A stretch of DNA of 64,000 nt from the NCBI GenBank assembly GCA_963734395.1, contig CAVTGY010000002.1, forward strand, positions 558,001 to 622,000, read 5' to 3'. The first letter of the stretch is position 1. The number at the start of each line of letters is the position of its first letter. Of the stretch, positions 28,935 to 37,965 are shown in pieces. The DNA comes from Bog-756 sp963734395 (GTDB lineage: Bacteria; Actinomycetota; Acidimicrobiia; Acidimicrobiales; RAAP-2). The notes beneath the pieces are model-generated. The model did not search any database and was not told where the DNA came from. It worked only from the letters and a program-made list of their open reading frames with translations. A program made the translations under genes and the position numbers.

Positions 28935-28958
28935 ATTTATAACACTCAATGTCAAAAT
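28935..28958. promoter_or_regulatory. mftA/mftR divergent promoter with candidate MftR operator
   Basis: An AT-rich patch in the 83-bp gap between mftA and mftR. The imperfect palindrome TAACACTCAATGTCA (28940-28954; outer arms T-A-ACA...TGT-A) resembles TetR-family operators. On the minus strand, TATAAAT at 28941-28935 is a good -10 for mftA, immediately next to the palindrome. On the plus strand CAAAAT at 28953-28958 could be the mftR -10, giving a leaderless or nearly leaderless mRNA (ATG 28968). Motifs are seen; function is inferred. Confidence 0.55.
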
Positions 28959-28967
28959 GAAAGCCTG

Positions 28968-29613
28968 ATGACCGAATCGGCCACGGATGGGGGGACGGAA
29001 GGGGCGGGCCGCCCTCCCCGGGTACCTCGCGGTCGGCGTCCGAGCACGTCGCGCCAGGATGTTGCCCGGGCCGGTCTCGAGCTGTTCGTCCGCCAGGGGT
29101 ACGACCACACCACCGTCGATCAGATCGCCGCCGCGGTCGGAGTGAGCCGACGCACCTTCTTCCGGTACTACGACTCGAAGCGGGAGGTGGTGTGGGGCGA
29201 GTTCGACGCCGAGCTCCGCCGGCTTCGCCATCAATTGGACGAGGCGCCCGACGACCAGCCGATGATGGACGTGCTCCGCCAGGCGGTGATGGCCACCAAC
29301 AGGTTCGGTGCCCGGGAGCTGGACGAGCTCCGCATCCGGATCGGTCTCACCAGCTCGGTCCCCAGCCTGGTCGCCCATTCCGCCGTCCGCTACGCGGAGT
29401 GGTGCGACGTGGTGGCGGTCTTCGCTCGCCGGCCGGATCGGGGCTGCGCCCGACGACCTCGGCCCCCAGACGGTTGCCCGCGCCTCGCTCGGTGCCGCCA
29501 CGGCCGCCTTCACCTCATGGGCCCGTCGTGACACCGATGACCTGATCGGCGAGGTCGACCGGGCCTTCCGGCTCTTGGCCACCGGCTTCGACGAGGGCCG
29601 CCTCGGATTGTGA
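28968..29613 (+). CDS. mftR: TetR-family regulator MftR (frame-broken)
   Basis: Divergent regulator of the mycofactocin operon. The N-terminal HTH is TTVDQIAAAVGVSRRTFFRY, followed by the MftR-type DSKREVVWGEFDAELRRLR. The C-terminal ligand domain continues after an indel near 29440 (VARASLGAATAAFTSWARRD...RAFRLLATGFDEG). About 214 residues. MftR in mycobacteria responds to long-chain acyl-CoA; whether this one does cannot be seen. No Shine-Dalgarno precedes ATG 28968. Confidence 0.9.
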
Positions 29614-29658
29614 GGGACCGTTCTTCGTTGACCACCCGTCGGCGCGTAGGGTGACCGG

Positions 29659-30123
29659 ATGCTCGTCGTCGTCGGCTCCGATCACGCCGGATTCCTACTG
29701 AAGGGAGCCGTCGCCGAGCACCTCGAGCAGGGAGGGCACCAGATCGAGGACGTCGGCACCTTCTCCGAAATCCCGGTGGACTATCCGCCCATCTGTGCCG
29801 ATGTGGCCCGGCGGGTGGTACGGGGTGAGGGGGAGATGGGCATCGTCATCGGTGGGAGCGGCCAGGGGGAGGCCATCGCCGCCAACAAGGTCCACGGGTC
29901 ACGGACGGCCCTCTGCCACGACGAGTACACCGCCCGATTCGCCCGGCGGCACAACGACGCCAACGTGCTGTCCCTCGGCGCGCGGGTGGTGGCTACCGAA
30001 TTGGCCCTCGACATCGTCGACGTGTTCATGGCCACCGCCTTCGACGGCGGTCGGCACCAAGCCCGTATCGACGAGCTGTCGGTGATCGAGGCCGAGGAGT
30101 CGGGCACCGGCCCAGGCGACTGA
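29659..30123 (+). CDS. rpiB: Ribose-5-phosphate isomerase B
   Basis: Intact 154-residue RpiB/LacA-family sugar-phosphate isomerase interconverting ribose-5-phosphate and ribulose-5-phosphate in the pentose phosphate pathway. Motifs: VVVGSDHAGFLLKGAVAEHL at the N-terminus, VDYPPICADVARRV, the phosphate loop GGSGQGEAIAANKVHGSRTA and ALCHDEYTARFARRHNDANV. The E. coli catalytic Cys position is Ser (GGSGQGE); mycobacterial RpiB has the same change and uses the nearby Glu. It starts 45 bases after mftR. Confidence 0.95.
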   Translation: MLVVVGSDHAGFLLKGAVAEHLEQGGHQIEDVGTFSEIPVDYPPICADVARRVVRGEGEMGIVIGGSGQGEAIAANKVHGSRTALCHDEYTARFARRHNDANVLSLGARVVATELALDIVDVFMATAFDGGRHQARIDELSVIEAEESGTGPGD

Positions 30124-30184
30124 GGCGGATGCCCGACTCGACGGTCGGGTACTCAGTAGGGGATCGGCAAATCCCCGACCGACT

Positions 30185-30636
30185 TCACAACGTGGCCAGG
30201 TAGCCCGCCATCTTGTCGAAGCTCGACTGCATGCCGGCCTGCGCCTCGGGCGTCCGGAACATTTCGGGGACGTTGGTCTGGTGCACGATCGTCTCGCAGG
30301 TTCCGTTGTCCAGGTCCCTGAAGGTGACCGAGGTGATCATTCCTCCTTCGACGTCGGCCTCCGTCCAGGAGAGCTTCTCGTTCTCGACGACTTCCACGAA
30401 GACGCCGTTCATCGGGTATTCGGCACCGTCCTCGTCGTTGACCATGATGGTCGTGAAGGCGCCGCCGGGCCGTAGGTCGACGGTGATGTTCTCGATGGGG
30501 GTGCTCACGCCGATCGGTCCCCAGAAATGGGCGAGGTGCTTCGGCGTGGTCATGCACTCGAACACCAGTCTTGCGTGGCGCATCCCAGACGCGGGTGATA
30601 GGTGAGCTCTCCGAGGGTCTGGCTTGGCTGGGTCAT
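30185..30636 (-). CDS. SRPBCC/AHSA1-like protein partnered with ArsR regulator (frame-broken)
   Basis: About 150 residues of the Hsp90-activator-like SRPBCC hydrophobic-pocket fold. ATG 30636 begins MTQPSQTLGELTYHPRL; after an indel near 30580 the conserved core continues: LVFECMTTPKHLAHFWGPIG, LRPGGAFTTIMVNDEDG, LSWTEADVEGGMITSVTF and MQSSFDKMAGYL. The start overlaps the ArsR stop by four bases. ArsR/SRPBCC gene pairs are common in Actinobacteria, but their ligand is unknown. Confidence 0.88.
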
Positions 30637-31056
30637 GGTCGTTTCTCCTTGTGTGTGGTTGTCTGTGTCTGATTCCGGGTCTGTTTCTGGTTCCGGTCTT
30701 GTGTCCGGTGAGGGGACCGACTCCGATCCGAGGACTGCTGGATCGTGCGCAGGTGCTGTTCGAGTTGGTCGAACCGCTCCTGTCCATACCTGGCGGTGTC
30801 GCTCGATCCAGTCGATCGCCGTGTTCAGTGGCTCCGCCTCGAATCGACACGGGCGGTACTGGGCATCCCTTCCCCTGGTGATCAGTCCGGCCCTCTCGAG
30901 CACCTTGAGGTGCTTGGACACGGCCTGCAGGCTCATGTCGAACGGCTGGGCCAGCTCGTTCACGTTGGCCTCACCCGACGCCAGCCGGGCCAGAAGGGCG
31001 CGACGGGTCGGATCGGCGAGGGCGGCGAAGGTGTTGCTCAGAGGATCGTTCGGCAC
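30633..31056 (-). CDS. ArsR-family transcriptional regulator
   Basis: Winged-helix regulator of about 140 residues. DPTRRALLARLASGEANVNE and FDMSLQAVSKHLKVLERAGL form the HTH; no Cys metal-site motif is visible. The start is GTG 31056. The uninterrupted frame would run on through the next gene. A frame change near 30780 instead gives the family-typical tail QERFDQLEQHLRTIQQ and a stop that overlaps the SRPBCC start by four bases, which I take as the real end. Twin palindromes lie directly upstream of the start. Confidence 0.9.
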
Positions 31057-31063
31057 ATGTATT

Positions 31064-31093
31064 CAACTTATCAGTTGTTCAACTATATAGTTG
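31064..31093. promoter_or_regulatory. Twin CAACT-N4-AGTTG palindromes, ArsR operator
   Basis: CAACTATATAGTTG at 31080-31093 is a perfect 14-bp palindrome. CAACTTATCAGTTG at 31064-31077 has the same outer arms with a different centre. They are 16 bp apart and sit 8-37 bases upstream of the ArsR start, overlapping the only AT-rich promoter-like sequence. Autoregulation is the obvious reading. Confidence 0.7.
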
Positions 31094-31209
31094 ATTATTG
31101 GCCCACGAGGGTCCGGTGTCAAGCCCTTCCGATGGCCGTCGAGTCGGGGGAGCTAGCTGGGGATGCGCGTGCCGAAGTCCGAGCAGGGTCGACGCCGGTG
31201 ACAGGAGGG

Positions 31210-31703
31210 TCAGGTGGCCTGAGGACCCCGGTCCTCGGACTGTTCGGCATAACGAGCCACGCCGCGGGCGAACTGGCCGATCATCCGCTCGATGATCAAC
31301 ACCATCAGGCGACCGGTTCCGGGCATCTTCGGGTCGAAGGTCGCCGACCAGCTGACCAGGGTTCCGTCTTCGTCGGGGGTGAGGGTCACGTCGGCCCGGT
31401 AGTGGCGTACCGGAAATCCCGAAAGAATGGTGTAGGCAAGGTGCCGGGGTGGTTCCCAGGCCAGCACCTGTTCCCGCGATCCGATGCCGTATCGGGTGAA
31501 ACGGCGGACGGCACCGACCCCGTCAGGGACGGGATCGCCCACGCCGACCAGCTCGGTACGGGTGAGGAAGGACCAGTCCTTCCAGCGGTGGGCCTCACCG
31601 ATCAGCGGCCACACCTCGGTTACCGGGGCGGACGACCGGGCCTGGACCTGCAGACGACCACCGCCCGCTCGGCTGGGGAGACGGGCCGGTCGCGGGCGGT
31701 CAT
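31210..31703 (-). CDS. SRPBCC-family protein (frame-broken)
   Basis: About 165 residues. The start is ATG 31703, overlapping the stop of the next upstream SRPBCC gene. An indel near 31655 joins MTARDRPVSPAER to the core RLQVQARSSAPVTEVWPLIG, then HRWKDWSFLTRTELV, EPPRHLAYTILSGFPVRHYR and LMVLIIERMIGQFARGVARY. This is the polyketide cyclase/dehydrase-like SRPBCC subgroup that binds small hydrophobic ligands. Specific function unknown. Confidence 0.8.
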
Positions 31704-32084
31704 CCCTCGGCGTGGGCCTTCAACGCGTCCAGGGACTGCTGGTAGACGCCGGTCATCAGGTCGGCCATCTCGTCCGGCGTGGCGTCGACGGTCCAATCGA
31801 CATGGCACGTGCTGCCGGTCGGGCTCACGGTGATCACGGCTTGGTGGCTCTCGACCGGCGCTCCCTCCACGATCGAGTAGGTCAATGCCCGTGCCGCATC
31901 GTCTCTCTTCACCAGTCGTTCGGTAATGGTCATCCCCAATGTCTCGAGGATGCGGTTCTCACCCTCCACCCGACACGAGTCGATGCCCGGGCATCCATCC
32001 TCCGATGCCTCCGAAGTCACCGACCACCGCCCACACCTCGTCTGCCGGTCGGTTGATATCGATCGCTGCCGTTCCTGTTCCCAT
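31700..32084 (-). CDS. SRPBCC-family protein (frame-broken)
   Basis: About 128 residues. ATG 32084 gives MGTGTAAIDINRPADEVWAV and GDFGGIGGWMPG; after an indel near 31975 it continues with VEGENRILETLGMTITERLV, ALTYSIVEGAPVESHQAVIT and WTVDATPDEMADLMTGVYQQ. The pattern matches the Bet v1-like MxaD/SRPBCC group. It overlaps the next SRPBCC gene by four bases and diverges from the acyl-CoA synthetase. Confidence 0.82.
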
Positions 32085-32248
32085 GGTTCTCCCGTACTCG
32101 TTGGCCCCATCGGATGATGGGGGTTGTCGATGTCCCGATTTGGCCACGATGGTAGGCGCTTCCGGGTCGCCGCCGCACCGCTGCGATGCGCCCGGCCAGA
32201 TCGGCGTGGTGGTGGCACCCGGGGCGGTGGCCCCGTAGCGTCACTGGA

Positions 32249-33930
32249 GTGACCGCCGGTGACACCGAACTGAGCGTGGCCGACCTGTTGGTGGCGAGGG
32301 CAGAGGATGATCATCCCGGCCTGCGCTTCGAGGACGAGCAATGGAGTTGGCGCCAGGTGGTGGCGGCCAGCACCCAGCGCGCCTCGTTGATCCGGTCGTG
32401 GGACCAACGGGCCGGCCTCCACCTCGGGGTCCTTTTGGGCAACGTGCCCGAGTTCCTGTTCTGGCTGGGTGCTGCGGCCCTGGCCGGTGCGGTCGTGGTC
32501 GGGATCAACCCCACCCGACGTGGCGAGGCGCTCGCCGGGGATATCCGTCGTGCCGACTGCCGGTGGATGGTCACCGACGACGATGGTGCTCGGCTCCTCG
32601 ACGGTCTGGACATCGGTGTGCCCGATGATCAGGTCATCCGTGTCGACGGCGGCGAGTACCCGCGACACCTGAAGGACCATGAGCGAGCCGACCACCGGTC
32701 GTTGGTGTCCCGGTGGGAGCCCTCGCATCGGGACCTCTACCTGTTGCTGTTCACCTCCGGCACCACCGGTGCCCCCAAGGCGGTCCGATGCACCCAGGGC
32801 CGGCTGGCATCCATCGCGGTGTCGTCGGCCGGTGCGTACGGCTTCGAACGCGACGACGTGGCCTACTGCACCATGCCGCTCTTTCACGGCAACGCGTTGA
32901 TGGCGCTGTGGGGGCCCTCGTTGGTGGTGGGCGCCACGGTGGCTCTGGCGCGCCGGTTCAGCGCGTCGGGATTTATGGCCGATGTGCGACGCCACCGGGC
33001 CACCACGTTCACCTATGTGGGCAAGGCGATCGCCTACGTTCTCGCCACCCCGCCGTCGACCGACGACGCGGCCACCACCTTGCGTCGTGGATTCGGCACC
33101 GAGGCGTCGGTGGCCGACCGCGCCGAGTTCGAGCGCCGGTTCGGCTGTGTGCTCACCGAGGGGTACGGATCGAGCGAAGGCGGGGTAGCCATCATCCGAA
33201 GCGCGGATACCCCGATCTCCTCGTTGGGTCGACCGACCGACGACATCGCCATCGTCGATCCCGACACCCGGGCCGAGTGTCCGCCGGCGTTGTTCGACGA
33301 CGACGGCGTGCTGTTGAACGGTGAGGCGGCCATCGGCGAGATCGTCAACCGATCAGGCATCGGCCGGTTCGAGGGGTACTACGCCGACGAGGAGGCCACC
33401 GCATCCCGGATCAGGGATGGCTGGTATTGGACCGGGGACCTGGCCTATCGGGACGCCGACGGCTACTTCTACTTCGCCGGCCGGCGCGGCGATTGGATGC
33501 GGGTGGATTCGGAGAACCTGACCGCAGGACCGATCGAGCGGGTGCTGGTTCGCATCGAGGGGGTGGCCGAGGTCGCCGTCTACGCCGTGCCCGACCCGCG
33601 ATCGGGAGACCAGGTGATGGCCGCCCTCGAGATGCTTCCCGGGCCACTCGTTCGAACCTGACCGGTTCAGCGAGTTCCTTTGCTCCCAACCCGACTTGGG
33701 CACCAAGTGGATCCCGTCGTTCGTCCGGGTGAGCCGTGCGCTGCCCCAGACCGCCAGCGGCAAGGTGACCAAGGACCCCCTGCGCACCGAGGGCTGGTGG
33801 CGGGGGACCGACCCGGTCTACCGCCGCGTGGGGACGCCCCCGAGGTTCGTCCGTCTCGGACGACGCCGACCGCCAGGACCTCCGCGACCAATTCGACCAG
33901 CACGGCCGGGGAAACCTGATCGGCGGGTGA
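32249..33930 (+). CDS. Acyl-CoA synthetase, AMP-dependent ligase family (FadD17-like)
   Basis: Activates a carboxylic acid to its CoA thioester through an acyl-adenylate. GTG 32249 starts TAGDTELSVADLLVARAED. AMP motifs: LLFTSGTTGAPKAVRCTQG, MPLFHGNALMALWG, TEGYGSSEGGVAI and WYWTGDLAYRDADGYFYFAG, with the hinge Asp. The C-terminal lysine motif is in QTASGKVTKDPLRTEGWW. Frame breaks near 33650 and 33860 affect only the last quarter; the real stop is 33928-33930. About 560 residues. Substrate not determinable, probably a medium or bulky acyl chain. Confidence 0.9.
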
Positions 33931-33958
33931 TCACGGCCGGATGGCGCGCTGGACAACC

Positions 33959-34416
33959 TCAGTGGGACAGCCACGCCTCGGGGTCGGTGGTCAGCTTGAT
34001 CACCGAACGGGGCAGCTCGGCCCGAGACGATGTCGGCGATGGTCACCAGTTCGAGCACGTCGCGAAGGCTGGCCCTCACGGCCACCCAGACCGACTGCAA
34101 GTGCTCGGCCGCTCCTTCGTAGACGGCGGCCTCGGGTCTCAGCCCGCGCACCTCGGCCAGAGGGCCATCAAGAGGGCGGATCACGTCGGCGACACTGATC
34201 GATCTCTGCCGGGCGGGACAGACGGTACCCGCCTTCGGCCCCCCGTTGACTCAGCAGCAGGCCGGCCCGGCGCATGTCGTTGAGGATGCTCTCGAGGAAC
34301 TTGGCGGGCAGGCCCTGGGCGAGGGCCAGCGACTCGGCGGTGACCGGCTCTCCGTCGGCATCGGCCACCGTGCACAGTGCCCGCACCGCGTAGTCGACCT
34401 TGGCGGAGATGTACAC
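33959..34416 (-). CDS. Rrf2-family transcriptional regulator (frame-broken)
   Basis: About 152 residues. MYISAKVDYAVRALCTVADA and ESLALAQGLPAKFLESILND form the winged HTH and QRGAEGGYRLSRPAEI the wing. After an indel near 34190, VADVIRPLDGPLAEVRGLRP and LQSVWVAVRASLRDVLE follow, and a second indel near 34010 gives VIKLTTDPEAWLSH before the stop. Only one Cys (residue 15) is present, so the three-Cys iron-sulfur site of IscR/NsrR is absent. It lies upstream of, and in the same direction as, the ABC genes it probably controls. Confidence 0.88.
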
Positions 34417-34484
34417 GGTGATGATTCTTTCAGAGGCAGGTCAGCTCAGTGCGCCAAACCCGATTTCCTCGGGTACCGGCAGGA

Positions 34485-35417
34485 TCAATCGGCCGATTCG
34501 AGCAGGCCGTAGCGACGAAGGACCGACCGGTTGGTCCGGGTGAAGGCCACGTCCACCATGATCCCGATGAATACGATGACGATCATCATGGCGACCACCA
34601 CGCCGTAGTCGCCCTGGGTCTGTGCGTTCACCGTGCGCCCGCCCAGGCTGAGCGGCGTGATCAGGATGAGGAACTCCCCGGCCATCAGCGCGTGCCAGGC
34701 GAAGGCCCACCCCTGCTTGAGCCCGCCCAATATGCTGGGGAAGGCCGCCGGGAGCACCACATGGCGCTCGAGAGCCAGCCCGCGGGCCCCGAGAATCCGA
34801 CCCACTCGGAGCAGGCTCGGTGGCACCTGATCGATTCCGCTGATGAAGCCGTTGGCCACCGCCGGTGCGGCGCCGAGCACCATCATCAGGATGATCGCCT
34901 TCCAGGTCACCCCGAAGACCATGATGCCGAGGGGATACCAGAGCACCGAAGGCATGGTCTGCATGCCGGTGATCAGGGAGCCGATGCCGGCGCGGAGCAC
35001 GGGGATTCGGGCCACCGCGGTACCGACGAGGCCACCGATGACTACCACCAGCGCGTACCCGATGACGGCCTGCTGGGCGGTGACCCAACAGGCCTGCCAG
35101 AAGAGCGAGGTGCCGAGGAGGTCCCACAGCTGCGTGGCCGCGGACTTCGGCGACTGCAGGATGTAGGGCTTCCAGTGAACCCAGACCGCGATCTGCCAGA
35201 CCAGCAGGATGACGCCGAAGGCGATCAGCTTGGGCCAGGTGGACCGCCACATACGGGCGGGAAGCGTTCGCCGGCTCGAGCGATCCGCTCCCTCGAGCGC
35301 GTCGAGCCCGGCCAACGCCTGGTCGAGGGATGGCGGTGGCGGCGCGGCGGGAGTCAGGTCGGACCAGAGGTCGCCGACCTCCGGCGAATCTGCCGTCAGC
35401 GGAACGTCAATGGCCAT
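34485..35417 (-). CDS. ABC transporter permease, nitrate/sulfonate/taurine type
   Basis: Intact 310-residue membrane subunit. A 65-residue cytoplasmic N-terminal tail is followed by six membrane segments (PKLIAFGVILLVWQIAVWV, AVIGYALVVVIGGLVGTAVA, AIILMMVLGAAPAVANG, VVVAMMIVIVFIGIMVDVAF). The coupling EAA-like loop is in HVVLPAAFPSILGGLKQGWA. It overlaps the ATPase gene by 11 bases. Together with the ATPase and binding protein it is an SsuABC/TauABC-like importer; the solute is unknown. Confidence 0.92.
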   Translation of the reverse strand: MAIDVPLTADSPEVGDLWSDLTPAAPPPPSLDQALAGLDALEGADRSSRRTLPARMWRSTWPKLIAFGVILLVWQIAVWVHWKPYILQSPKSAATQLWDLLGTSLFWQACWVTAQQAVIGYALVVVIGGLVGTAVARIPVLRAGIGSLITGMQTMPSVLWYPLGIMVFGVTWKAIILMMVLGAAPAVANGFISGIDQVPPSLLRVGRILGARGLALERHVVLPAAFPSILGGLKQGWAFAWHALMAGEFLILITPLSLGGRTVNAQTQGDYGVVVAMMIVIVFIGIMVDVAFTRTNRSVLRRYGLLESAD

Positions 35418-36255
35418 GGCGGCCCACCTCGGCGCGCAGCTGGTCGGTGACCCGGGCGGCCAATCCGGCGATCTCCGGGGAGTCGATGCGGCGCGGACGG
35501 TCCAGATCGACATCGAAGGTGGCCGCCACCCGACCCGGGCGGCTGGTGAGCAGCACGATCCGGTCGCCGAGGCGGGCCGCCTCTCGCACGTTGTGGGTGA
35601 CGAACAGCGCGGTGAACCCGCGGTCGATCCACAGGGATTCGAGTTCGTCGTGGAGCAGGTCGCGGGTGATGGCATCCAACGCCCCGAAGGGCTCGTCCAT
35701 CAGGAGGAGGCCGGCGTCCTGGGCCAGCGCCCGGGCCAAGGCGGCGCGCTGCCTCATCCCACCGGAGAGCTCGTGAGGCCGGAGCCGACCGCATCCGGCC
35801 AGGTGGACGCGCTCGAGGAGGTCATCGGCCACCGCCCGCCTGGTGGACTTGTCCACCCCGCGCAGCCGCAGCGGGAGCTCGACGTTGGCGGCAACGGTCA
35901 GCCAGGGGAACAGCGCAGAATCCTGGAAGAGCATGGCGGTCGCCGTTCCCCGGGTCCGCCCGGCCGAGTGATCGGGGGCGACGCCATCGATGTCCGGCGC
36001 ACCGGGTTGAGTGATCTGCACGGTTCCCACGGTGGGCCGGTCCAGCCCGGCCACCAGGTTGAGCAGGGTGGTCTTCCCGCATCCCGAGGCACCGACCAGG
36101 CAGACGAACTCGCCGGCAGCGACGGTGAAGCTGATGTCCTGGAGCGCCACCACTCCCGCCTCGCCCCCGCCGTGCCGCTTGGACACACCGGTGAGGGCCA
36201 CCGAAGGAGCCAGGGCGGTACCCGGTGCCTCCAGTGCCTCGGCCACGGTGGTCAT
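35407..36255 (-). CDS. ABC transporter ATP-binding protein, nitrate/sulfonate/taurine type
   Basis: Intact 282-residue ATPase. Walker A is GASGCGKTTL, the Q-loop is MLFQDSALFPWLTV, the signature is LSGGMRQRAALARALAQD, Walker B is LLLMDEPFGALD and the switch His is in LFVTHNVREA. The FPWL Q-loop is typical of SsuB/TauB/NrtD. ATG 36255 overlaps the binding-protein stop by four bases. Confidence 0.95.
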   Translation of the reverse strand: MTTVAEALEAPGTALAPSVALTGVSKRHGGGEAGVVALQDISFTVAAGEFVCLVGASGCGKTTLLNLVAGLDRPTVGTVQITQPGAPDIDGVAPDHSAGRTRGTATAMLFQDSALFPWLTVAANVELPLRLRGVDKSTRRAVADDLLERVHLAGCGRLRPHELSGGMRQRAALARALAQDAGLLLMDEPFGALDAITRDLLHDELESLWIDRGFTALFVTHNVREAARLGDRIVLLTSRPGRVAATFDVDLDRPRRIDSPEIAGLAARVTDQLRAEVGRHGH

Positions 36256-37350
36256 GACTGCAGCGAGGCCTTGCCCGCCGCGGTCAGCAGATTGTTGATC
36301 GGCGTCAGGTCGTAGATGCCGTTGATGTTGGTGGTGGCGAACCCGGCCGCGGTGGCATGGGCCACGTCGGCCTTGATGGTCGCCGCCAGGGGGTCGTTGG
36401 TGAATGTCATGTCCGACCAGGCCGTAGCCAGCTCGTTGGCTTTGAGCGCCTTGCCGGTGAGCGTGGCCAGCTCGGCGTTGGCGGCCGTCGATGCCGTGGT
36501 CGGCGAGGACTTGATGTAGGCGGTGACCGCCAGCTGGCCCTTGAGCAGGTCGTCGACCACGCTGGGGTGGGCGGACAGGAACGCGGTGCTGACCACCAGC
36601 ACGGTGGTCGAGAACAGTCCCCCGGGCCACTGGGTCTTCTCGTTGACCAGCACGTGGCCGTGCCCTTGCGCGACCATCTCGGTCACCCAGGGCTCGGGAA
36701 CCCAGGCGCCGGCAATTGAACCGGCCTCGAACGAGGTGAGGGTGGTGGCGTTGTCCTGCGGAAGGATGGTCACCTCACCACTGCCCCCGTTGGGGCCGGG
36801 GAAGGTCAGGCCTTGCTTCTTCAACCAGGTGCGCAGGGCCACGTCCTGGGTGTTGCCGAGTTGGGGTGTGGCGATGGTGGTGCCCTTGAGTTGGCTGGCC
36901 GAGGTGATCGACGGGGAGACCACCAGGGCGGCCCCGCCCGAGGTTGCCCCGGAGATGATCCTGATTGCCTGCCCGTTCGATTTGGTGAAGGCGGTGATGG
37001 CCGAGTTGGGTCCCATGTAGGCGGCGTCGAGCGATCCGGCCAGCAGGGCGGTGACCTCCGCCGGACCCGCGTTGTAGGTGGAGGTCTGGAGGGTCACGTT
37101 GCTCGGCAGGTTCTTGGTGAAGGTGCCGTTGTGCACACCGATCAACGCGGAGCCGTTGGTGAGATTGGTCAGGTATCCCAGGCGCAGGGTCACCGGGCCC
37201 CGATGACGTCGTGGCGGTGTTCGAGCCGGTGGTGGTGGTCGTGGTTGCCGAATTCGAGCTGCATGCGCAGCCGAGCACGGCCAGAGCGGCTATGACGATC
37301 GCAATGAACGGTCGGGGGCTGCGGCGACGACGGTCGGACTGGATGGACAT
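36252..37350 (-). CDS. ABC transporter substrate-binding lipoprotein, SsuA/TauA-like
   Basis: About 365 residues. Lipoprotein signal FIAIVIAALAVLGCACSS at the N-terminus, then a Thr/Ser linker. After an indel near 37195 the binding domain begins TLRLGYLTNLTNGSALIGVH. Family blocks: AGPAEVTALLAGSLDAAYMG, ITSASQLKGTTIATPQLGNT and EAGSIAGAWVPEPWVTEMVA. The start ATG 37350 has AAGGAG seven bases upstream. The three-gene order binding protein, ATPase, permease is conserved in this transporter class. Confidence 0.92.
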
Positions 37351-37377
37351 GGACGCTCCTTGACTAACTGAGAGGTT

Positions 37378-37402
37378 TCCCATATATATACCAATAAACA
37401 AG
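37378..37402 (-). promoter_or_regulatory. AT-rich promoter-like element of the ABC operon
   Basis: An isolated TATATATATA run (37382-37391 region) within otherwise GC-rich DNA, about 30-50 bases upstream of the binding-protein start. It could contain the -10 hexamer and the Rrf2 target, but no clear dyad beyond the TA alternation is visible. Confidence 0.35.
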
Positions 37403-37482
37403 GAAATGGCAACCCACTCGGCCCTGTTGGTCCGGAATCGGGCACCGGCGAGGTCGGTCGCCCTCGCCGGGGTGCTTGACCC

Positions 37483-37965
37483 TCAGCCGCCGTGGTCGGG
37501 GCCGTCGGGCACACCACGGCCGCGCTGGCCGGCCTCGAGGAGCCGGGCGATCTCGGCCACCTCGGTGTCGACCGATCGGCGAACCAGGTCCCGGCCACCA
37601 GGTCGTGGATCCAACCCAGAAGGCCGTGCCCGAGGTCGAGCTCTTCGACGTGGCGGATGCGGGTTCCACCCTCGACGGCGTCGATCTCGAACCAGGCATG
37701 GAGACCGCCGCGGGACGCCGTGCTCCAAGGTGACATCGATGGTGGATGGCCGATCCCAGCGGTACCGGGTGATCACCGACCCCCGAAACCGACCGAGGAA
37801 CTTCCCGTCCTCGCGTGCCAGCATGCCGTCGGGAGTGTCGGCCAGCTTGGTCACCCACACCATCTTGGTGTCCGCCTTGGTGTATTGGGCCGGATCGAGC
37901 ACGAAGTCGAACACCTCGTCGGGAGTCACCCCCTTGGCCACCGCGGTTCCCTCACCTCTGACCAT
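37483..37965 (-). CDS. SRPBCC-family protein (frame-broken)
   Basis: About 160 residues. The N-terminal frame has GVTPDEVFDFVLDPAQYTKA, TKLADTPDGMLAREDGKFLG and GSVITRYRWDRPSTIDVTLE. An indel near 37720 shifts to HAWFEIDAVEGGTRIRHVEE with GLLGWIHDLVAGTW, and a compensating indel near 37600 returns to the first frame, which ends at 37483. SRPBCC ligand-binding fold. It overlaps the upstream SRPBCC gene by 14 bases. Confidence 0.82.
   Translation of the reverse strand: MVRGEGTAVAKGVTPDEVFDFVLDPAQYTKADTKMVWVTKLADTPDGMLAREDGKFLGRFRGSVITRYRWDRPSTIDVTLEHGVPRRSPCLVRDRRRRGWNPHPPRRRARPRARPSGLDPRPGGRDLVRRSVDTEVAEIARLLEAGQRGRGVPDGPDHGG

Noticed and set aside
28885..28935. Longer MftA starting at TTG 28935
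   Set aside because: It would overlap the promoter-like TATAAAT, lacks a ribosome site, and the ATG at 28884 has a strong one.
30550..31056. ArsR protein with a long acidic C-terminal extension
   Set aside because: The extension runs into the SRPBCC start codon. Shifting frame near 30780 yields the family-typical helix and an ATGA overlap.
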